A stretch of 35,673 nucleotides of DNA from Clostridium polyendosporum. Its GTDB lineage: Bacteria > Bacillota > Clostridia > Clostridiales > Clostridiaceae. How positions within the stretch are numbered: position 1 is the stretch's first letter; every line of letters begins with the position of its first letter. The DNA lies in NCBI RefSeq assembly GCF_018332455.1, contig NZ_BOPZ01000034.1, positions 1-35,673 on the forward strand, read 5' to 3'. The notes below the pieces were generated by a model, which was not told the DNA's origin, made no database searches, and saw nothing but the letters and a program-made list of their open reading frames with translations. This document shows, in pieces, positions 24,329 through 33,053 of the stretch. A program made the position numbers and the translations under genes.

Positions 24329-25168
24329 TTATGTTTGACTTTCATTAAAAGCCCTTGACGTTTTTATAATAATCGGTATTAGAGTGAATATAACTGTTTG
24401 GAATAATGCCATTCTAATGAACATTCCATTGTCCAACTCTCCACCATAATTGGTATGCAGTAGATTTAGGACTGAATTAGTGATGAAATGTGAAATCCAT
24501 GGTGCCCAAATAGAATCCGTGTAGTAATACATCACACCCCATACAATCCCCATGAAAATCATAGGAATAGAGTTCATAACAAGTGCCATGATGAATCCGC
24601 TCGTACCTTCCACTATTCCGCTCTGGTACCATTTAAATGCCCAAGGTATGTGCCATAGACCAAACAGCAGACCCTGTAAAAAGATGGTCATTCTAATGGA
24701 GTACTTTTTACTGAGCATAGGAATCAGAACACCTCGAAAAAGTCCTTCTTCCATAAAGCAGTTAACTACATTACCCATCAATAAGAAAAAAGCAAACCAT
24801 ATCCCACCCGATACACCTGTTTTTGGATCAATGGCCGCCAACTTAAGGACGGGTCCTTTATTGCTAAACATCATAATTTCGAACAAATAACAAGCTACCA
24901 ACAAGAAAGCTGTGAATATACCTCCAATGATAATAATTGATTTTTTATTGATAAAGTTAAATCCGATATCTTTAAGCGACTCTCCCACAAGTTTCACAAA
25001 TATTAATACAATGATGAAACCTATTATTTTTGATACGATGATCTCTCCCCATAAATCGTCTAAATTAAACACAAAAATATCCAATAGTCTAAAGATCATC
25101 GCTATCCCAATTAGTACTAATCCAGTGATTAATGGTTTCTTCAATTTCAGTGACTTAATTAACTCCAT
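24329..25168 (-). CDS. CPBP-family intramembrane glutamic endopeptidase
   Basis: A 279-residue membrane protein with about eight hydrophobic segments. The CPBP (Abi/CAAX protease-like) motifs are present: EEGLFRG with Glu140, Glu141 and Arg145; 'FGLWH' with His173; and 'SHFITN' with His227. It starts at ATG 25168 after a GGGGGA site. In bacteria the family is linked to bacteriocin immunity, processing or maturation, but many members are of unknown role. Here no bacteriocin genes are near. A palindrome-rich promoter region lies upstream. Confidence 0.88.
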   Translation of the reverse strand: MELIKSLKLKKPLITGLVLIGIAMIFRLLDIFVFNLDDLWGEIIVSKIIGFIIVLIFVKLVGESLKDIGFNFINKKSIIIIGGIFTAFLLVACYLFEIMMFSNKGPVLKLAAIDPKTGVSGGIWFAFFLLMGNVVNCFMEEGLFRGVLIPMLSKKYSIRMTIFLQGLLFGLWHIPWAFKWYQSGIVEGTSGFIMALVMNSIPMIFMGIVWGVMYYYTDSIWAPWISHFITNSVLNLLHTNYGGELDNGMFIRMALFQTVIFTLIPIIIKTSRAFNESQT

Positions 25169-25231
25169 ATTATCCCCCTATCCAAAGTATCCCTATTTTA
25201 ATATTAAAATCCTAAACTATTATACATCTTT

Positions 25232-25294
25232 TCAATCATTTTTACGTCCCATTAGTAGAAATATAACAAATAATACTACTCCTACAACTAGCAT
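25232..25294 (-). CDS. Possible 20-residue membrane peptide or gene relic
   Basis: ATG 25294 opens a frame for a short hydrophobic peptide with a charged end (GRKND). No ribosome binding site directly precedes it. A GGGAGGTG site about 35 bases further upstream is followed in this frame by two stops, so it may be the end of a broken small membrane protein gene. Confidence 0.25.
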   Translation of the reverse strand: MLVVGVVLFVIFLLMGRKND

Positions 25295-25370
25295 AATGAA
25301 TCATTACTTTAAATCCACATAAAACACCTCCCAATCTATTTAATACTAGTGATGAATTTCTTATAACTTT

Positions 25371-25430
25371 GGTATTACCAACACATTTAGTTCGGTAATA
25401 CTACCTAAATAGGTTATATAGGTCGGTAAT
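25371..25430 (-). promoter_or_regulatory. Palindromes and repeats upstream of the CPBP gene
   Basis: GGTATTACC (25371-25379) and ACCTAAATAGGT (25403-25414) are perfect palindromes, and TCGGTAAT occurs twice (from 25392 and from 25423), about 30 bases apart. This density suggests operator sites in the promoter region of the minus-strand CPBP gene. The regulator is unknown. Confidence 0.4.
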
Positions 25431-25668
25431 TCCTTTTATATGTGTGTTCGCAAAATCAGACATAGTTGAATTAAATAAATTTTATCTTGCTTCACAATAT
25501 GAGTTGGCTTGTATTTTATAATTGCGACCTAGTTCAATTATATTGAGTATATAAATAAAATATTATAATATTCGGTATAATGGAATTAAGGCGTAATTGT
25601 AGGATAGAACTAAACCGTTAAAAACGGCGGCAAGTGTAGTGGTTATAAAAAAATATAGATATAAAATA

Positions 25669-25706
25669 AAAGTGATATTCTCCATTTAGAGAATATCACT
25701 TTATTG
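25669..25706 (+). terminator. Hairpin inside the left end of the IS91-like element
   Basis: AAAGTGATATTCTC (25669-25682) with GAGAATATCACTTT (25689-25702), perfect, then TTATTG. It lies just before the recombinase ribosome binding site. Confidence 0.65.
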
Positions 25707-25762
25707 TTAATAACGCTTCTTTTAATATTTATTTGAGAACTAAAATTAAAGGAGTGTTATTA

Positions 25763-26623
25763 ATGACTGAATTAAGAATGAAAATGGAATTAGAACTAAG
25801 AGGATACAGTCAAAAGACTATAAAATATTATGTTGCTCATGTTGTTCATGTTGCTCAATTTGCAAAGTTCTATAATAAATCTCCTGAATTACTCGGTGAC
25901 GATGAGATACAAAAATATCTTCATTATTGTATCACAGAAAGAAAATTAAGTGAAGGCACAGTAAATACAATTCGTGGTTCTTTAAGATTTTTTTATACCG
26001 TTACTCTTGAAAGAAGTTGGAATTCAGTAAAATTTGCTAGAATGAAGGAAAAAAGAAAGCTCCCTGCGGTACTTTCTCAATCAGAGGTACAATCAATTCT
26101 TGATTGTACTACTAACTTAAAACATAAGGCGATACTTACTACTATTTACGCGGCCGGCTTACGCGTAAGCGAAGCAGCAAAGCTAAAAATAATTGATATT
26201 GATAGTAATAACATGCAAATAGTAATCAGGAATGGTAAAGGGAAAAAAGATAGATACTGTATTTTATCTAATGCAAATTTGGAACTACTTAGAGACTATT
26301 GGCTAGAATATAAACCTAAGGACTTTTTATTTCCTGGCAAAAAGCCCAACTCTAATATTACAGAGAGAAGTATTCAAAGAGTATTTGAAAAATCAAAAAA
26401 CTTAGCAAAAATAAAGAAAAAAGCAACAGTACATACCTTAAGACATAGCTTTGCTACGCACCTGCTGGAAGCAGGAACGGATATATATCATATAAAAGAA
26501 CTTCTTGGACATACAAGTATACAATCAACCACAGTTTATCTCCATTTAAGAAGAGCGGACTTTTTTTATCCCAGTAAAGGTTCTTTCAAGAAAGTTCCGT
26601 GGCAAATATTTATACTATCTTAA
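25763..26623 (+). CDS. Tyrosine recombinase of the IS91-like element, altered C-terminus
   Basis: A 286-residue integrase. An N-terminal SAM-like DNA-binding domain covers about 1-95 and the catalytic domain follows, with all main residues: Arg134 (GLRVSE), His224 and Arg227 (HTLRHS), His250 (LLGHTS) and Tyr259 (TTVYLHL). The start ATG 25763 follows AAAGGAGTG. After residue 266 the sequence runs out of frame into transposase DNA, adding about 20 foreign residues. Such recombinases commonly precede IS91-type transposase genes in Firmicutes. The catalytic core is intact. Confidence 0.85.
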   Translation: MTELRMKMELELRGYSQKTIKYYVAHVVHVAQFAKFYNKSPELLGDDEIQKYLHYCITERKLSEGTVNTIRGSLRFFYTVTLERSWNSVKFARMKEKRKLPAVLSQSEVQSILDCTTNLKHKAILTTIYAAGLRVSEAAKLKIIDIDSNNMQIVIRNGKGKKDRYCILSNANLELLRDYWLEYKPKDFLFPGKKPNSNITERSIQRVFEKSKNLAKIKKKATVHTLRHSFATHLLEAGTDIYHIKELLGHTSIQSTTVYLHLRRADFFYPSKGSFKKVPWQIFILS

Positions 26624-27218
26624 ACGAGAATATTATGATAATAAACTGAAATTCAAGGACAATCTAAAAGATTTAGGGCATCAACATATATTTCAACGTT
26701 TCATAGACAAGCTCTATGAAAAGGAATGGGTTGTTTATTGTAAGCCTCCTTTCAGGAGTGCCGAATATGTACTTCAATACTTAGGCAGATATACCCACAG
26801 AGTTGCTATCTCTAACAATAGGATTATTCATGTTGAGAATAGACTTGTTGTATTCAAGTGGAGAGATTATAGAGATGGTAATAAGCAAAAATTTAAGACT
26901 ATTACCGCTGACGAATTCATTCGAAGGTTTCTAATGCATATTTTACCTCGAAAGTTTGTAAAGATAAGACATTATGGTATATTGAGCAACCGTAACAGGA
27001 TAACTAAACTTAAAAGATGTAAGTCCGTTTTAGGCGTTAAAAATACTTCAGAATCATTTAAAGATATATCTAAACTAACCGCAGCAGAGCTATTATTTAA
27101 AATAACAGGAATAAATATAGCTAAATGTCCCTGTTGTAATAAAGGAAGTATGGCTAGGAAAAGAAAAGTAGACCCTAAAATATGTTCTCCACCAGTTAAA
27201 ATGGTGGAAATTGAATAG
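26559..27218 (+). pseudogene. C-terminal half of an IS91-family transposase
   Basis: Read in another frame than the recombinase, about 219 codons give a typical IS91/IS801-type transposase C-terminal half: 'YVLQYLGRYTHRVAISNNRI' carries the Y2 tyrosine region and the conserved RYTHRVAI, and a CPCC pair lies near the end. The N-terminal half with the zinc-binding domain and the start codon are missing, lost in the deletion that fused the remainder to the recombinase gene. Confidence 0.85.
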
Positions 27219-27391
27219 AAGAATTTATTGGGGAGGGGGAAAGTTTATCCTTTTTTAGATATATAGCAAATTATAGAAGGAAAATCTTGAAATATATAGA
27301 ACTTTACAATAGGTAAAGCTGGATTTTAAAGTATAACGAAAACTTTGAAATTCCATAGCTGTTTTTAACGGCTTCGTTCTATATACCGTTT

Positions 27392-27448
27392 CGGACATTG
27401 AGCAGTTTGAGGTATCTTAAACTGCTGATTTTTTAAGCTCAACGTCCG
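27392..27448 (+). terminator. Nested hairpin after the IS91-like element
   Basis: Inner stem AGCAGTTT (27401-27408) with AAACTGCT (27419-27426), then TTTTTT. An outer CGGACaTTGAG/CTCAAcGTCCG pairing encloses it (27392-27448). It ends plus-strand transcription. The rest of 27219-27531 is spacer with the right inverted repeat. Confidence 0.65.
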
Positions 27449-27531
27449 AATCCGATTCTATTCATATCGCAAACTTATTGTCTATTTTCTTCGTTAACTT
27501 GACCTATGAGTTTTCAAAATACAGTATGCTG

Positions 27532-28413
27532 CTAGTCAGAACCTACAAGCAGTTTGCAGTTTTCTAAAAAGTGTTTGGCTGCAGATGAAAGATAATGACT
27601 TTTTTTCCATACTACTGCGGTTCTTGTTATCAAACTTGGTTCTTTAATTTCAACATACTTCAAATTTGTACTTGAAATAAGACCAATCCAGTCTTTGGGT
27701 ACTATTGCTACCCCCATTCCTGTATGTGCCCATAATAATATTGTCCTTGTATCATCTATTTTCCCAAGTATCCTTGGTTCAAATCCTGACTGTTGGCATG
27801 CTTCCACTATCATTTTCTCATACCTGCGGTGTATTAATAAAGGCTTATTTGCAAGGTCTTTCATATCAATATATTTTCGGTTATTCTTCCAGAACAGGTT
27901 TCTATTGGTGGCTGCTATCATAGTCTCATTGGGTAGTAATATTGAATCATAGAGTTCTGAATTCAAAGGAGTTCGAATAATTCCAATTTCTATCACACCA
28001 TTATTTAATAGTTCTAATATTTCATGTGTATGACACTCTCGTATATGAAAATTTATGCCTGGATATTGCTGATGAAAGTTATAAATCCAATTTGGTAAAA
28101 GAATATCTCCAGCAGAAGATATAGCTCCAATTGACAATGTTCCTTGAAGCCCTTCATTAAAATCCTTCAACTCTTTAATTGTTCTATCCATCAGCTCTAG
28201 CACCTGTTTAGCCCTATGCATCAACATTTCCCCAGCATTTGTTAATTGAATTTTTCGAGTACTTCTTTCCACTAACTTAACACCGAGTTCATCCTCAAGG
28301 AGTTTCAGTTGATTGCTAAGATGGGGTTGTGCAATGTGTAATTTTTCGGCTGCCTTTGTTATATTACCCTCTTCGGCTATCCCAAGAAAATATGTAAGTT
28401 GTTTTATATCCAT
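27532..28413 (-). CDS. LysR-family transcriptional regulator
   Basis: A 293-residue regulator. The N-terminal winged helix-turn-helix is typical ('GNITKAAEKLHIAQPHLSNQ', about 17-36), followed by the linker helix and a periplasmic-binding-like effector domain from about 90. ATG 28413 with a GGAGTGG site. It is divergent from the NhaC antiporter gene with a 186-base shared region, the usual arrangement for a LysR protein and its target. The inducer is unknown. Confidence 0.93.
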   Translation of the reverse strand: MDIKQLTYFLGIAEEGNITKAAEKLHIAQPHLSNQLKLLEDELGVKLVERSTRKIQLTNAGEMLMHRAKQVLELMDRTIKELKDFNEGLQGTLSIGAISSAGDILLPNWIYNFHQQYPGINFHIRECHTHEILELLNNGVIEIGIIRTPLNSELYDSILLPNETMIAATNRNLFWKNNRKYIDMKDLANKPLLIHRRYEKMIVEACQQSGFEPRILGKIDDTRTILLWAHTGMGVAIVPKDWIGLISSTNLKYVEIKEPSLITRTAVVWKKSHYLSSAAKHFLENCKLLVGSD

Positions 28414-28599
28414 TTACAATTCCACTCCATTATTCATACATAAATATATATAAATACAATAGGTTTTAGATATTTTAATTATATATTGGTTTTTGCTACA
28501 ATAATACTTGATATTTGAAGTGCAGTCAACAGAAATAAGAGAACAAGAAATTGAAAAATGATTTAAAGTACTAAGATACTATGCTGGGGGGATGTATAT

Positions 28600-29946
28600 A
28601 TGGAAATATTTTTCGGATTTTTGGTTTCATTCTGCTTGTTAATATTTAGTGTGTTAAAAGGTATATTCATTGGTTATGCATTAATTGCTTGTTGGTTACT
28701 TTTTGCATTAATTTCAATAAAAAAAGGATATACAATAAAAGAAATCGGAGAAATGTCTTACAATGGGGGAAGGCAATCTTTTGCAGTTGTGAGAATTCTT
28801 CTTCTGATTGGTGCAGTTATAGGAGTATGGATGGCTTCAGGAACAATAGCAGCCATTGTTTATTATTGTTTAAAGTTTATAACTCCTTCTTTATTTATTT
28901 TTTCATCATTTATAATCTGTTGCGGAGTATCATTTTTATTAGGTACTTCTTTAGGAAGCGTAAGCATAGTTGGCATACCTTTAATGATAATAGCAAGAAG
29001 TGGAAATATAAATTTAAATATAGTAGCAGGTACTATTATTGCCGGTGTTTACTTTGGAGACAGATGCTCTCCATTGTCTGGTAGTGCTGCTTTAGTTGCA
29101 AGCTTAACTAAAACAGACATATTTACTAATATAAAAAACATGATTTATTCTTCAATAGCTCCATTTTCACTTTCGCTAGTTTTTTATTACATTTTGTCGA
29201 TTTCACAACTATTGAAAGACATGAATAATAATTTATCATATGAGCTTTTGGGAACATTCAAAATACAATTTATTATATTACTGCCAGCTATAATTATATT
29301 TTTACTTTCACTATGCAAATTTAAAATCTATTTTTCTGCTTCTATTAGCGTTTTTATAGCTTCTGTGATTGCTGTACTTTTTCAAAATCATCAGTTTAAA
29401 GAGGTAATTAATTCTATGATTTTTGGATTTCAAACAAGCGAAAATAGTCCCTTACATAATATTTTAAGGGGTGGTGGTATTATTTCAATGCTAAAACCAA
29501 GTTTGGTAATGCTTGTTTCCTGCTCCCTTTCAGGTATATTTAAAGGGATAAAAGTATTTGATAATTTTAAAAATATAGTTATGAGTAAGCAGTTAACAAG
29601 ACATAAATTATTCAGTATAACCTCAATAGTGAGTATTATAACTGCAGCGTTCGGGTGTAATCAAACAATTAGTTCTGTCATGACTAATGAAATTATGAAA
29701 GACTGTTATGAAGACATTGACAAATATCAATTTGCGTTAGACCTCGAAAATTCTGGGATATTAATTGCTGCACTCATTCCATGGAATATTGCTGCACTTG
29801 TGCCTACAACAACTTTGAATGTAAGCACAATAGGATATATCCCATATGCATTTTATTTGTATATATTACCTATTGTATATTTTATTCATGATATTTCAGA
29901 ACACTCAACCTTCTTCAAGGTGGAGATGGATAGCAATAAATTATAA
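28600..29946 (+). CDS. NhaC-family Na+/H+ antiporter
   Basis: A 448-residue membrane protein with about eleven hydrophobic segments. The NhaC pattern is clear: 'SFLLGTSLGSVSIVGIPLM' and 'AGVYFGDRCSPLSGSAALVA'. Members exchange Na+ for H+, and some couple this to malate/lactate exchange, so the exact substrate is open. ATG 28600 with a strong TGGGGGG site. Probably controlled by the divergent LysR gene. A TnpB element was inserted directly after its stop. Confidence 0.87.
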   Translation: MEIFFGFLVSFCLLIFSVLKGIFIGYALIACWLLFALISIKKGYTIKEIGEMSYNGGRQSFAVVRILLLIGAVIGVWMASGTIAAIVYYCLKFITPSLFIFSSFIICCGVSFLLGTSLGSVSIVGIPLMIIARSGNINLNIVAGTIIAGVYFGDRCSPLSGSAALVASLTKTDIFTNIKNMIYSSIAPFSLSLVFYYILSISQLLKDMNNNLSYELLGTFKIQFIILLPAIIIFLLSLCKFKIYFSASISVFIASVIAVLFQNHQFKEVINSMIFGFQTSENSPLHNILRGGGIISMLKPSLVMLVSCSLSGIFKGIKVFDNFKNIVMSKQLTRHKLFSITSIVSIITAAFGCNQTISSVMTNEIMKDCYEDIDKYQFALDLENSGILIAALIPWNIAALVPTTTLNVSTIGYIPYAFYLYILPIVYFIHDISEHSTFFKVEMDSNKL

Positions 29947-29968
29947 CCATTCGATATGGTTATAATTT
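29941..29968 (+). terminator. Hairpin after the antiporter gene, maybe the TnpB left end
   Basis: TTATAACCAT (29941-29950) with ATGGTTATAA (29956-29965), perfect, then TTT; it includes the stop codon of the antiporter gene. A second hairpin, ATTTACC with GGTAAAT, follows directly at about 29964-29984 and may be the left end of the TnpB element. Confidence 0.55.
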
Positions 29969-30006
29969 ACCTAGAGTTGGTAAATGCTATAAACGAGGTG
30001 ATTAAA

Positions 30007-31158
30007 TTGCAAATTGCTTTTAAATATAGAATATATCCTAATGAAGTTCAAGCTATAATGCTTAATAAATCCTTTGGCTGTAATAGATTCATATTTAATT
30101 ATTTTTTAAACCATAAGAATGAACGATATAAAGAAACTAAAATGGTAGTTTCTTATAACGAATGTTCTAAGTTACTTACTAGTCTAAAGTTTAATTTTCA
30201 ATGGCTTAAAGAAATAGATAGTATATCACTACAGCAAACTTTAAGAGATTTAGATAGAGCATTTAAGAACTTTTTTAAGGGTTATGGATTCCCTAAATTT
30301 AAAAGCAGACATAATCACTTCCATAGTTATAGAACCCAAATGGTAAATGATAATATTCAAGTTAAAAATAATAAAATTAAACTCCCTAAAATAGGTTGGG
30401 TAAAGCTTAAATATCATAGACCACATAAAGGCAAAATTTTAAATGTTACTATAAGTAAAACTAATACAGGGAAATATTATGTATCCTTATGTTGTGAAAC
30501 TCCAGATACAGAAAAGCTCCAAAGACTTAATACTACTCTTGGAATAGATGTAGGAATTAAGTCCTTTTGTGTCACTTCAAATGGTGAAATAATTGATAAT
30601 CCTAAGTTTCTTGAAAAGTATTATAAAAAACTTTTGAAGGCTCAGAGAAGGTTATCAAGTAAAACTAAAGGAAGTAAAAATTTTTACAAAGCTAGAATTA
30701 AACTAGCTAAGGTTCATGAAAGAATAGCTAACTGTAGGCTCGATTTTCTCCATAAGCTAAGCTCAAGATTAATCAGCGAAAACCAAGTGATTTGTCTTGA
30801 AAATCTTAAGGTAAAAAGTATGCTAAAAAACAGCAAGCTATCAAAATTAATTAGTGATGTAAGTTGGTCTAAGTTTAGGCAGTTACTAGAATATAAAGCT
30901 AAGTGGTACGGTAGGATTGTATCAATAATAGATACTTACTACCCTTCAAGTCAACTTTGCTCTAATTGTGGGTTTAAAAATGAAGAAGTTAAAAATCTAA
31001 ATATTAGAACATGGGAATGTCTGAACTGTAAAACTAGACATCATAGAGATATAAATTCAGCTATAAATATAAAAAGAGTAGGGTTGGTACAATCCGATTT
31101 TAAGCCTGTGGAGATAGTAGGTTACGAGGTCTTTGAAGCAGGAAGCTCCTACTTCTAA
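30007..31158 (+). CDS. tnpB: RNA-guided nuclease TnpB (IS605 OrfB), apparently intact
   Basis: A 383-residue TnpB. An N-terminal helix-turn-helix (OrfB_HTH) region is followed by the RuvC core with Asp181 (GIDVG), Glu265 (LENLKV) and Asp348 (HHRDIN), and a four-Cys zinc finger (318, 321, 338, 341). The start is TTG 30007, six bases after GAGGTG. The C-terminal tail runs into the right-end hairpin, as the stop codon lies inside it. TnpB nucleases cut DNA next to a target motif using an omega RNA from the element's 3' end. Confidence 0.92.
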   Translation: MQIAFKYRIYPNEVQAIMLNKSFGCNRFIFNYFLNHKNERYKETKMVVSYNECSKLLTSLKFNFQWLKEIDSISLQQTLRDLDRAFKNFFKGYGFPKFKSRHNHFHSYRTQMVNDNIQVKNNKIKLPKIGWVKLKYHRPHKGKILNVTISKTNTGKYYVSLCCETPDTEKLQRLNTTLGIDVGIKSFCVTSNGEIIDNPKFLEKYYKKLLKAQRRLSSKTKGSKNFYKARIKLAKVHERIANCRLDFLHKLSSRLISENQVICLENLKVKSMLKNSKLSKLISDVSWSKFRQLLEYKAKWYGRIVSIIDTYYPSSQLCSNCGFKNEEVKNLNIRTWECLNCKTRHHRDINSAINIKRVGLVQSDFKPVEIVGYEVFEAGSSYF

Positions 31159-31174
31159 AGTAGGAGTGGTTCAC
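31050..31174 (+). ncRNA. Putative omega RNA region of the TnpB element
   Basis: The 3' end of tnpB plus the right end. The same segment is retained as a relic at 1075-1212 (about 93% identical). In studied TnpB systems the omega RNA comes from exactly this place, with the guide just after the terminal GTTCAC (here from 31175). The 5' boundary is not defined. Confidence 0.5.
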
Positions 31175-31200
31175 TAACTGGTTATCTAAAGACTAAATAA

Positions 31201-31236
31201 AAAAGGATATATTATGCATGGTATAATATATCCTTT
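31201..31236. terminator. Bidirectional terminator between converging genes
   Basis: AAAGGATATATTAT with its 3' partner ATAATATATCCTTT around a short centre, between the TnpB element and the DUF3892 gene. Confidence 0.75.
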
Positions 31237-31306
31237 ACCCCTATCTATCAATATTTTTTTTCATCTAGGTATTGATAAAAAAATTTACATGGTTTTTGAT
31301 TAAAGC

Positions 31307-31537
31307 TTAAAAATTTGGTTTATTGTCTAGATTATCACCTTCATCCCCATTAGGATTGCTTCTTAAGTACTCTCTACCATTTTTTGACTTTCCGACGTTT
31401 ACGCCCTCTATTAAATCATCCTTTGCCATCATTATTGCTTCGTCTATTGAATATACATTCCCATTTTCAAGCATTACATCAGTTATATCTCCATGAGGAT
31501 TTTTCTTTACCTTTATAACTTTAGATTTATCATTCAT
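31307..31537 (-). CDS. DUF3892-type small protein
   Basis: A 76-residue soluble protein. Its pattern (a short basic strand 'KVIKVKKNPHGDITDVMLENG', a middle 'SIDEAIMMAKDDLIEGVNVG', then 'GREYLRSNPNG') fits the DUF3892 family of unknown function, common in Firmicutes. Starts at ATG 31537 after GAGGTG. Single gene. Confidence 0.8.
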   Translation of the reverse strand: MNDKSKVIKVKKNPHGDITDVMLENGNVYSIDEAIMMAKDDLIEGVNVGKSKNGREYLRSNPNGDEGDNLDNKPNF

Positions 31538-31676
31538 ACTAACACCTCACCTATATTTTTTGATATCACTTCGTGAAGTTTCTTTTTAATATTATCTGTA
31601 GTAATCTTACGTACTATTCATATATTATTCAATAACAACTTAATAACTAAAGTAAAAACCTACACTAAAATATTAA

Positions 31677-31814
31677 ATGTATAAACGAATAACTATTAAT
31701 TATTTAATTGGAACGTTTTTGATAACCTATATAATGTGGGGACTTATTATTATTACATATCACAAAAAGAACAAGGGCAGACATATAGAAATTGAGGATA
31801 AACTTGATTTGTAA
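31677..31814 (+). CDS. Possible 45-residue membrane protein or CPBP relic
   Basis: An open frame from ATG 31677 encodes one hydrophobic segment (about residues 8-28) and a charged tail. The composition resembles the N-terminus of CPBP-type membrane proteins, and an intact CPBP gene follows 180 bases on. There is no good ribosome binding site, so it may be a relic rather than an expressed gene. A GATTG..CAATC hairpin lies at about 31838-31872. Confidence 0.35.
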   Translation: MYKRITINYLIGTFLITYIMWGLIIITYHKKNKGRHIEIEDKLDL

Positions 31815-31923
31815 TTATGTTATAGTATTATTAAGGATTGCAATAATCACAGGTTTGGAATTATTACAATCTTGTAAGAGGTTATGAAATAGTATAAACA
31901 AATATTTACGATATAACTGTCAG

Positions 31924-31955
31924 AAATATCGCAGTCTAAATGTGATATTTTTTAT
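31924..31955 (+). terminator. Terminator-like hairpin before the second CPBP gene
   Basis: AAATATCGCA (31924-31933) with TGTGATATTT (31941-31950), then a T-run. It lies only 25 bases before the next ribosome binding site, so it either ends the small upstream frame or attenuates the CPBP gene. Confidence 0.65.
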
Positions 31956-31994
31956 ATTAATAAACAACATTAATTTTCAATGGGGGGATTTAAT

Positions 31995-32741
31995 GTGTTA
32001 AAGAGAAAGGATATATTTACAGTTAACTTTGATGAAAGTGTAAAAGATTTTAAATTTAAAGATGGAATTATGTCAATAATTTATTATCTTTATTACATGA
32101 TAATTATTTATTTATTTGGATTATTAATGTTTAAAACTAATATTTATGAGAATCTTGCAAGTTATTTTAATATTAATAATCAACAATTTTATATGGATAT
32201 TTTCTATATACCTTTAACTATTTTACAATTAATACCGATTTTTATTTTAATTAAGATTAGAAAACAAAATATTAAAAGTGTAGGGTTAAAAACCGATAAA
32301 ATTTTTAAATCAATGTTCTTGGGAATTGTGTTTTCTATACCATTTATCACTCCAACAATAATCAATGCAATAAGTCGAGGAAAAAATATAATAAGTTTAA
32401 CAAATTTGATTTGGTTATTTTTATACTTTTTTATAGAAATTGCATTTGTTGAGGAACTTAGTTTCCGAGGATTTATACAAACAAGAATTCAAGGGTTAAT
32501 AAAGGTAAAATGGCTAAGTATAATAGTTGTGGGAATTATGTTTAGTTTAATGCATATACCATTTCAGGTGATTAAAGCTAATATACCATTAAATGAGTTT
32601 ATAATTAACGATTCGATTCATTTAATATTTACCTGTGTTATTCATATATATTTAGTTTATTTGTATACGCGAGATAATAATATTATTTCTACATCTGTAT
32701 CACATACATTAATTAATTTTATACCATCAATATTTATTTAA
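31995..32741 (+). CDS. CPBP-family intramembrane glutamic endopeptidase
   Basis: A 248-residue membrane protein. Motifs: EELSFRG with Glu153, Glu154 and Arg158; 'FSLMHIPF' with His187; and a C-terminal 'SHTLIN'. About seven hydrophobic segments. The start GTG 31995 lies seven bases after GGGGGGAT; ATG 31980 overlaps that site. It is not closely similar to the CPBP protein at 24329. The biological role is unknown; no bacteriocin genes are near. Confidence 0.85.
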   Translation: MLKRKDIFTVNFDESVKDFKFKDGIMSIIYYLYYMIIIYLFGLLMFKTNIYENLASYFNINNQQFYMDIFYIPLTILQLIPIFILIKIRKQNIKSVGLKTDKIFKSMFLGIVFSIPFITPTIINAISRGKNIISLTNLIWLFLYFFIEIAFVEELSFRGFIQTRIQGLIKVKWLSIIVVGIMFSLMHIPFQVIKANIPLNEFIINDSIHLIFTCVIHIYLVYLYTRDNNIISTSVSHTLINFIPSIFI

Positions 32742-32761
32742 AAGTGAAATTGAACAAATGT

Positions 32762-32786
32762 AAAAAAAGTACGTTGTACTTTTTTA
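32762..32786. terminator. Terminator of the second CPBP gene
   Basis: AAAAAGTAC GTT GTACTTTTT, an A-rich 9-bp stem with T-run. Confidence 0.7.
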
Positions 32787-32849
32787 ATGAAAAATTAATT
32801 CGTATAACTTTTGAATCCTGTAAGGTTTGTTAATCTAAACATATTTAAA

Positions 32850-32887
32850 AACTGCTGTGGTCGTCTCCAACAGCAGTTAAATTTTTA
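32850..32887 (+). terminator. Second terminator in the same gap
   Basis: AACTGCTGT (32850-32858) with ACAGCAGTT (32870-32878), then AAATTTTT. Confidence 0.7.
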
Positions 32888-33053
32888 TCATAATCTAGAG
32901 TGTTTTTTTAAAACTTTGGTATATATTAACTCATTCTTTTCTTAATTTATTTTTATAGTGTTTTTGCATCATATTTTTTAGATGTAATCATATTATGAAC
33001 TATTATATTTTTATATCTAAAAAATAAAAACAACAAAGAAAGGGGTTATTTGT

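Larger units (their letters stand above)
25604..27382 (+). mobile_element. Deleted IS91-like element with tyrosine recombinase
   Basis: Inverted repeats of 24 bases at 25604-25627 and 27359-27382 match at 21 positions and bracket a recombinase gene and the C-terminal half of an IS91-like transposase. A perfect hairpin near the left end (25669-25702) probably blocks read-in transcription. A deletion joins the recombinase 3' end to the middle of the transposase gene. The element should be unable to move unless helped in trans. Confidence 0.75.
29966..31174 (+). mobile_element. Stand-alone TnpB element (IS605 type, no tnpA)
   Basis: Contains only tnpB between a possible left-end hairpin near 29966 and a right-end hairpin at 31146-31166 (CTCCTACTT with AAGTAGGAG) that ends at GTTCAC, 31174. 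It can move only with TnpA supplied in trans, for example by the intact tnpA at 4988 if the ends are compatible. The left boundary is approximate. Confidence 0.75.
32742..33053. other. Gap with two terminators and no gene
   Basis: Holds two separate terminators (32762-32786 and 32850-32887) and then an AT-rich stretch that should contain the lipoprotein promoter. No open frame with a ribosome binding site is visible between them. Confidence 0.55.
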
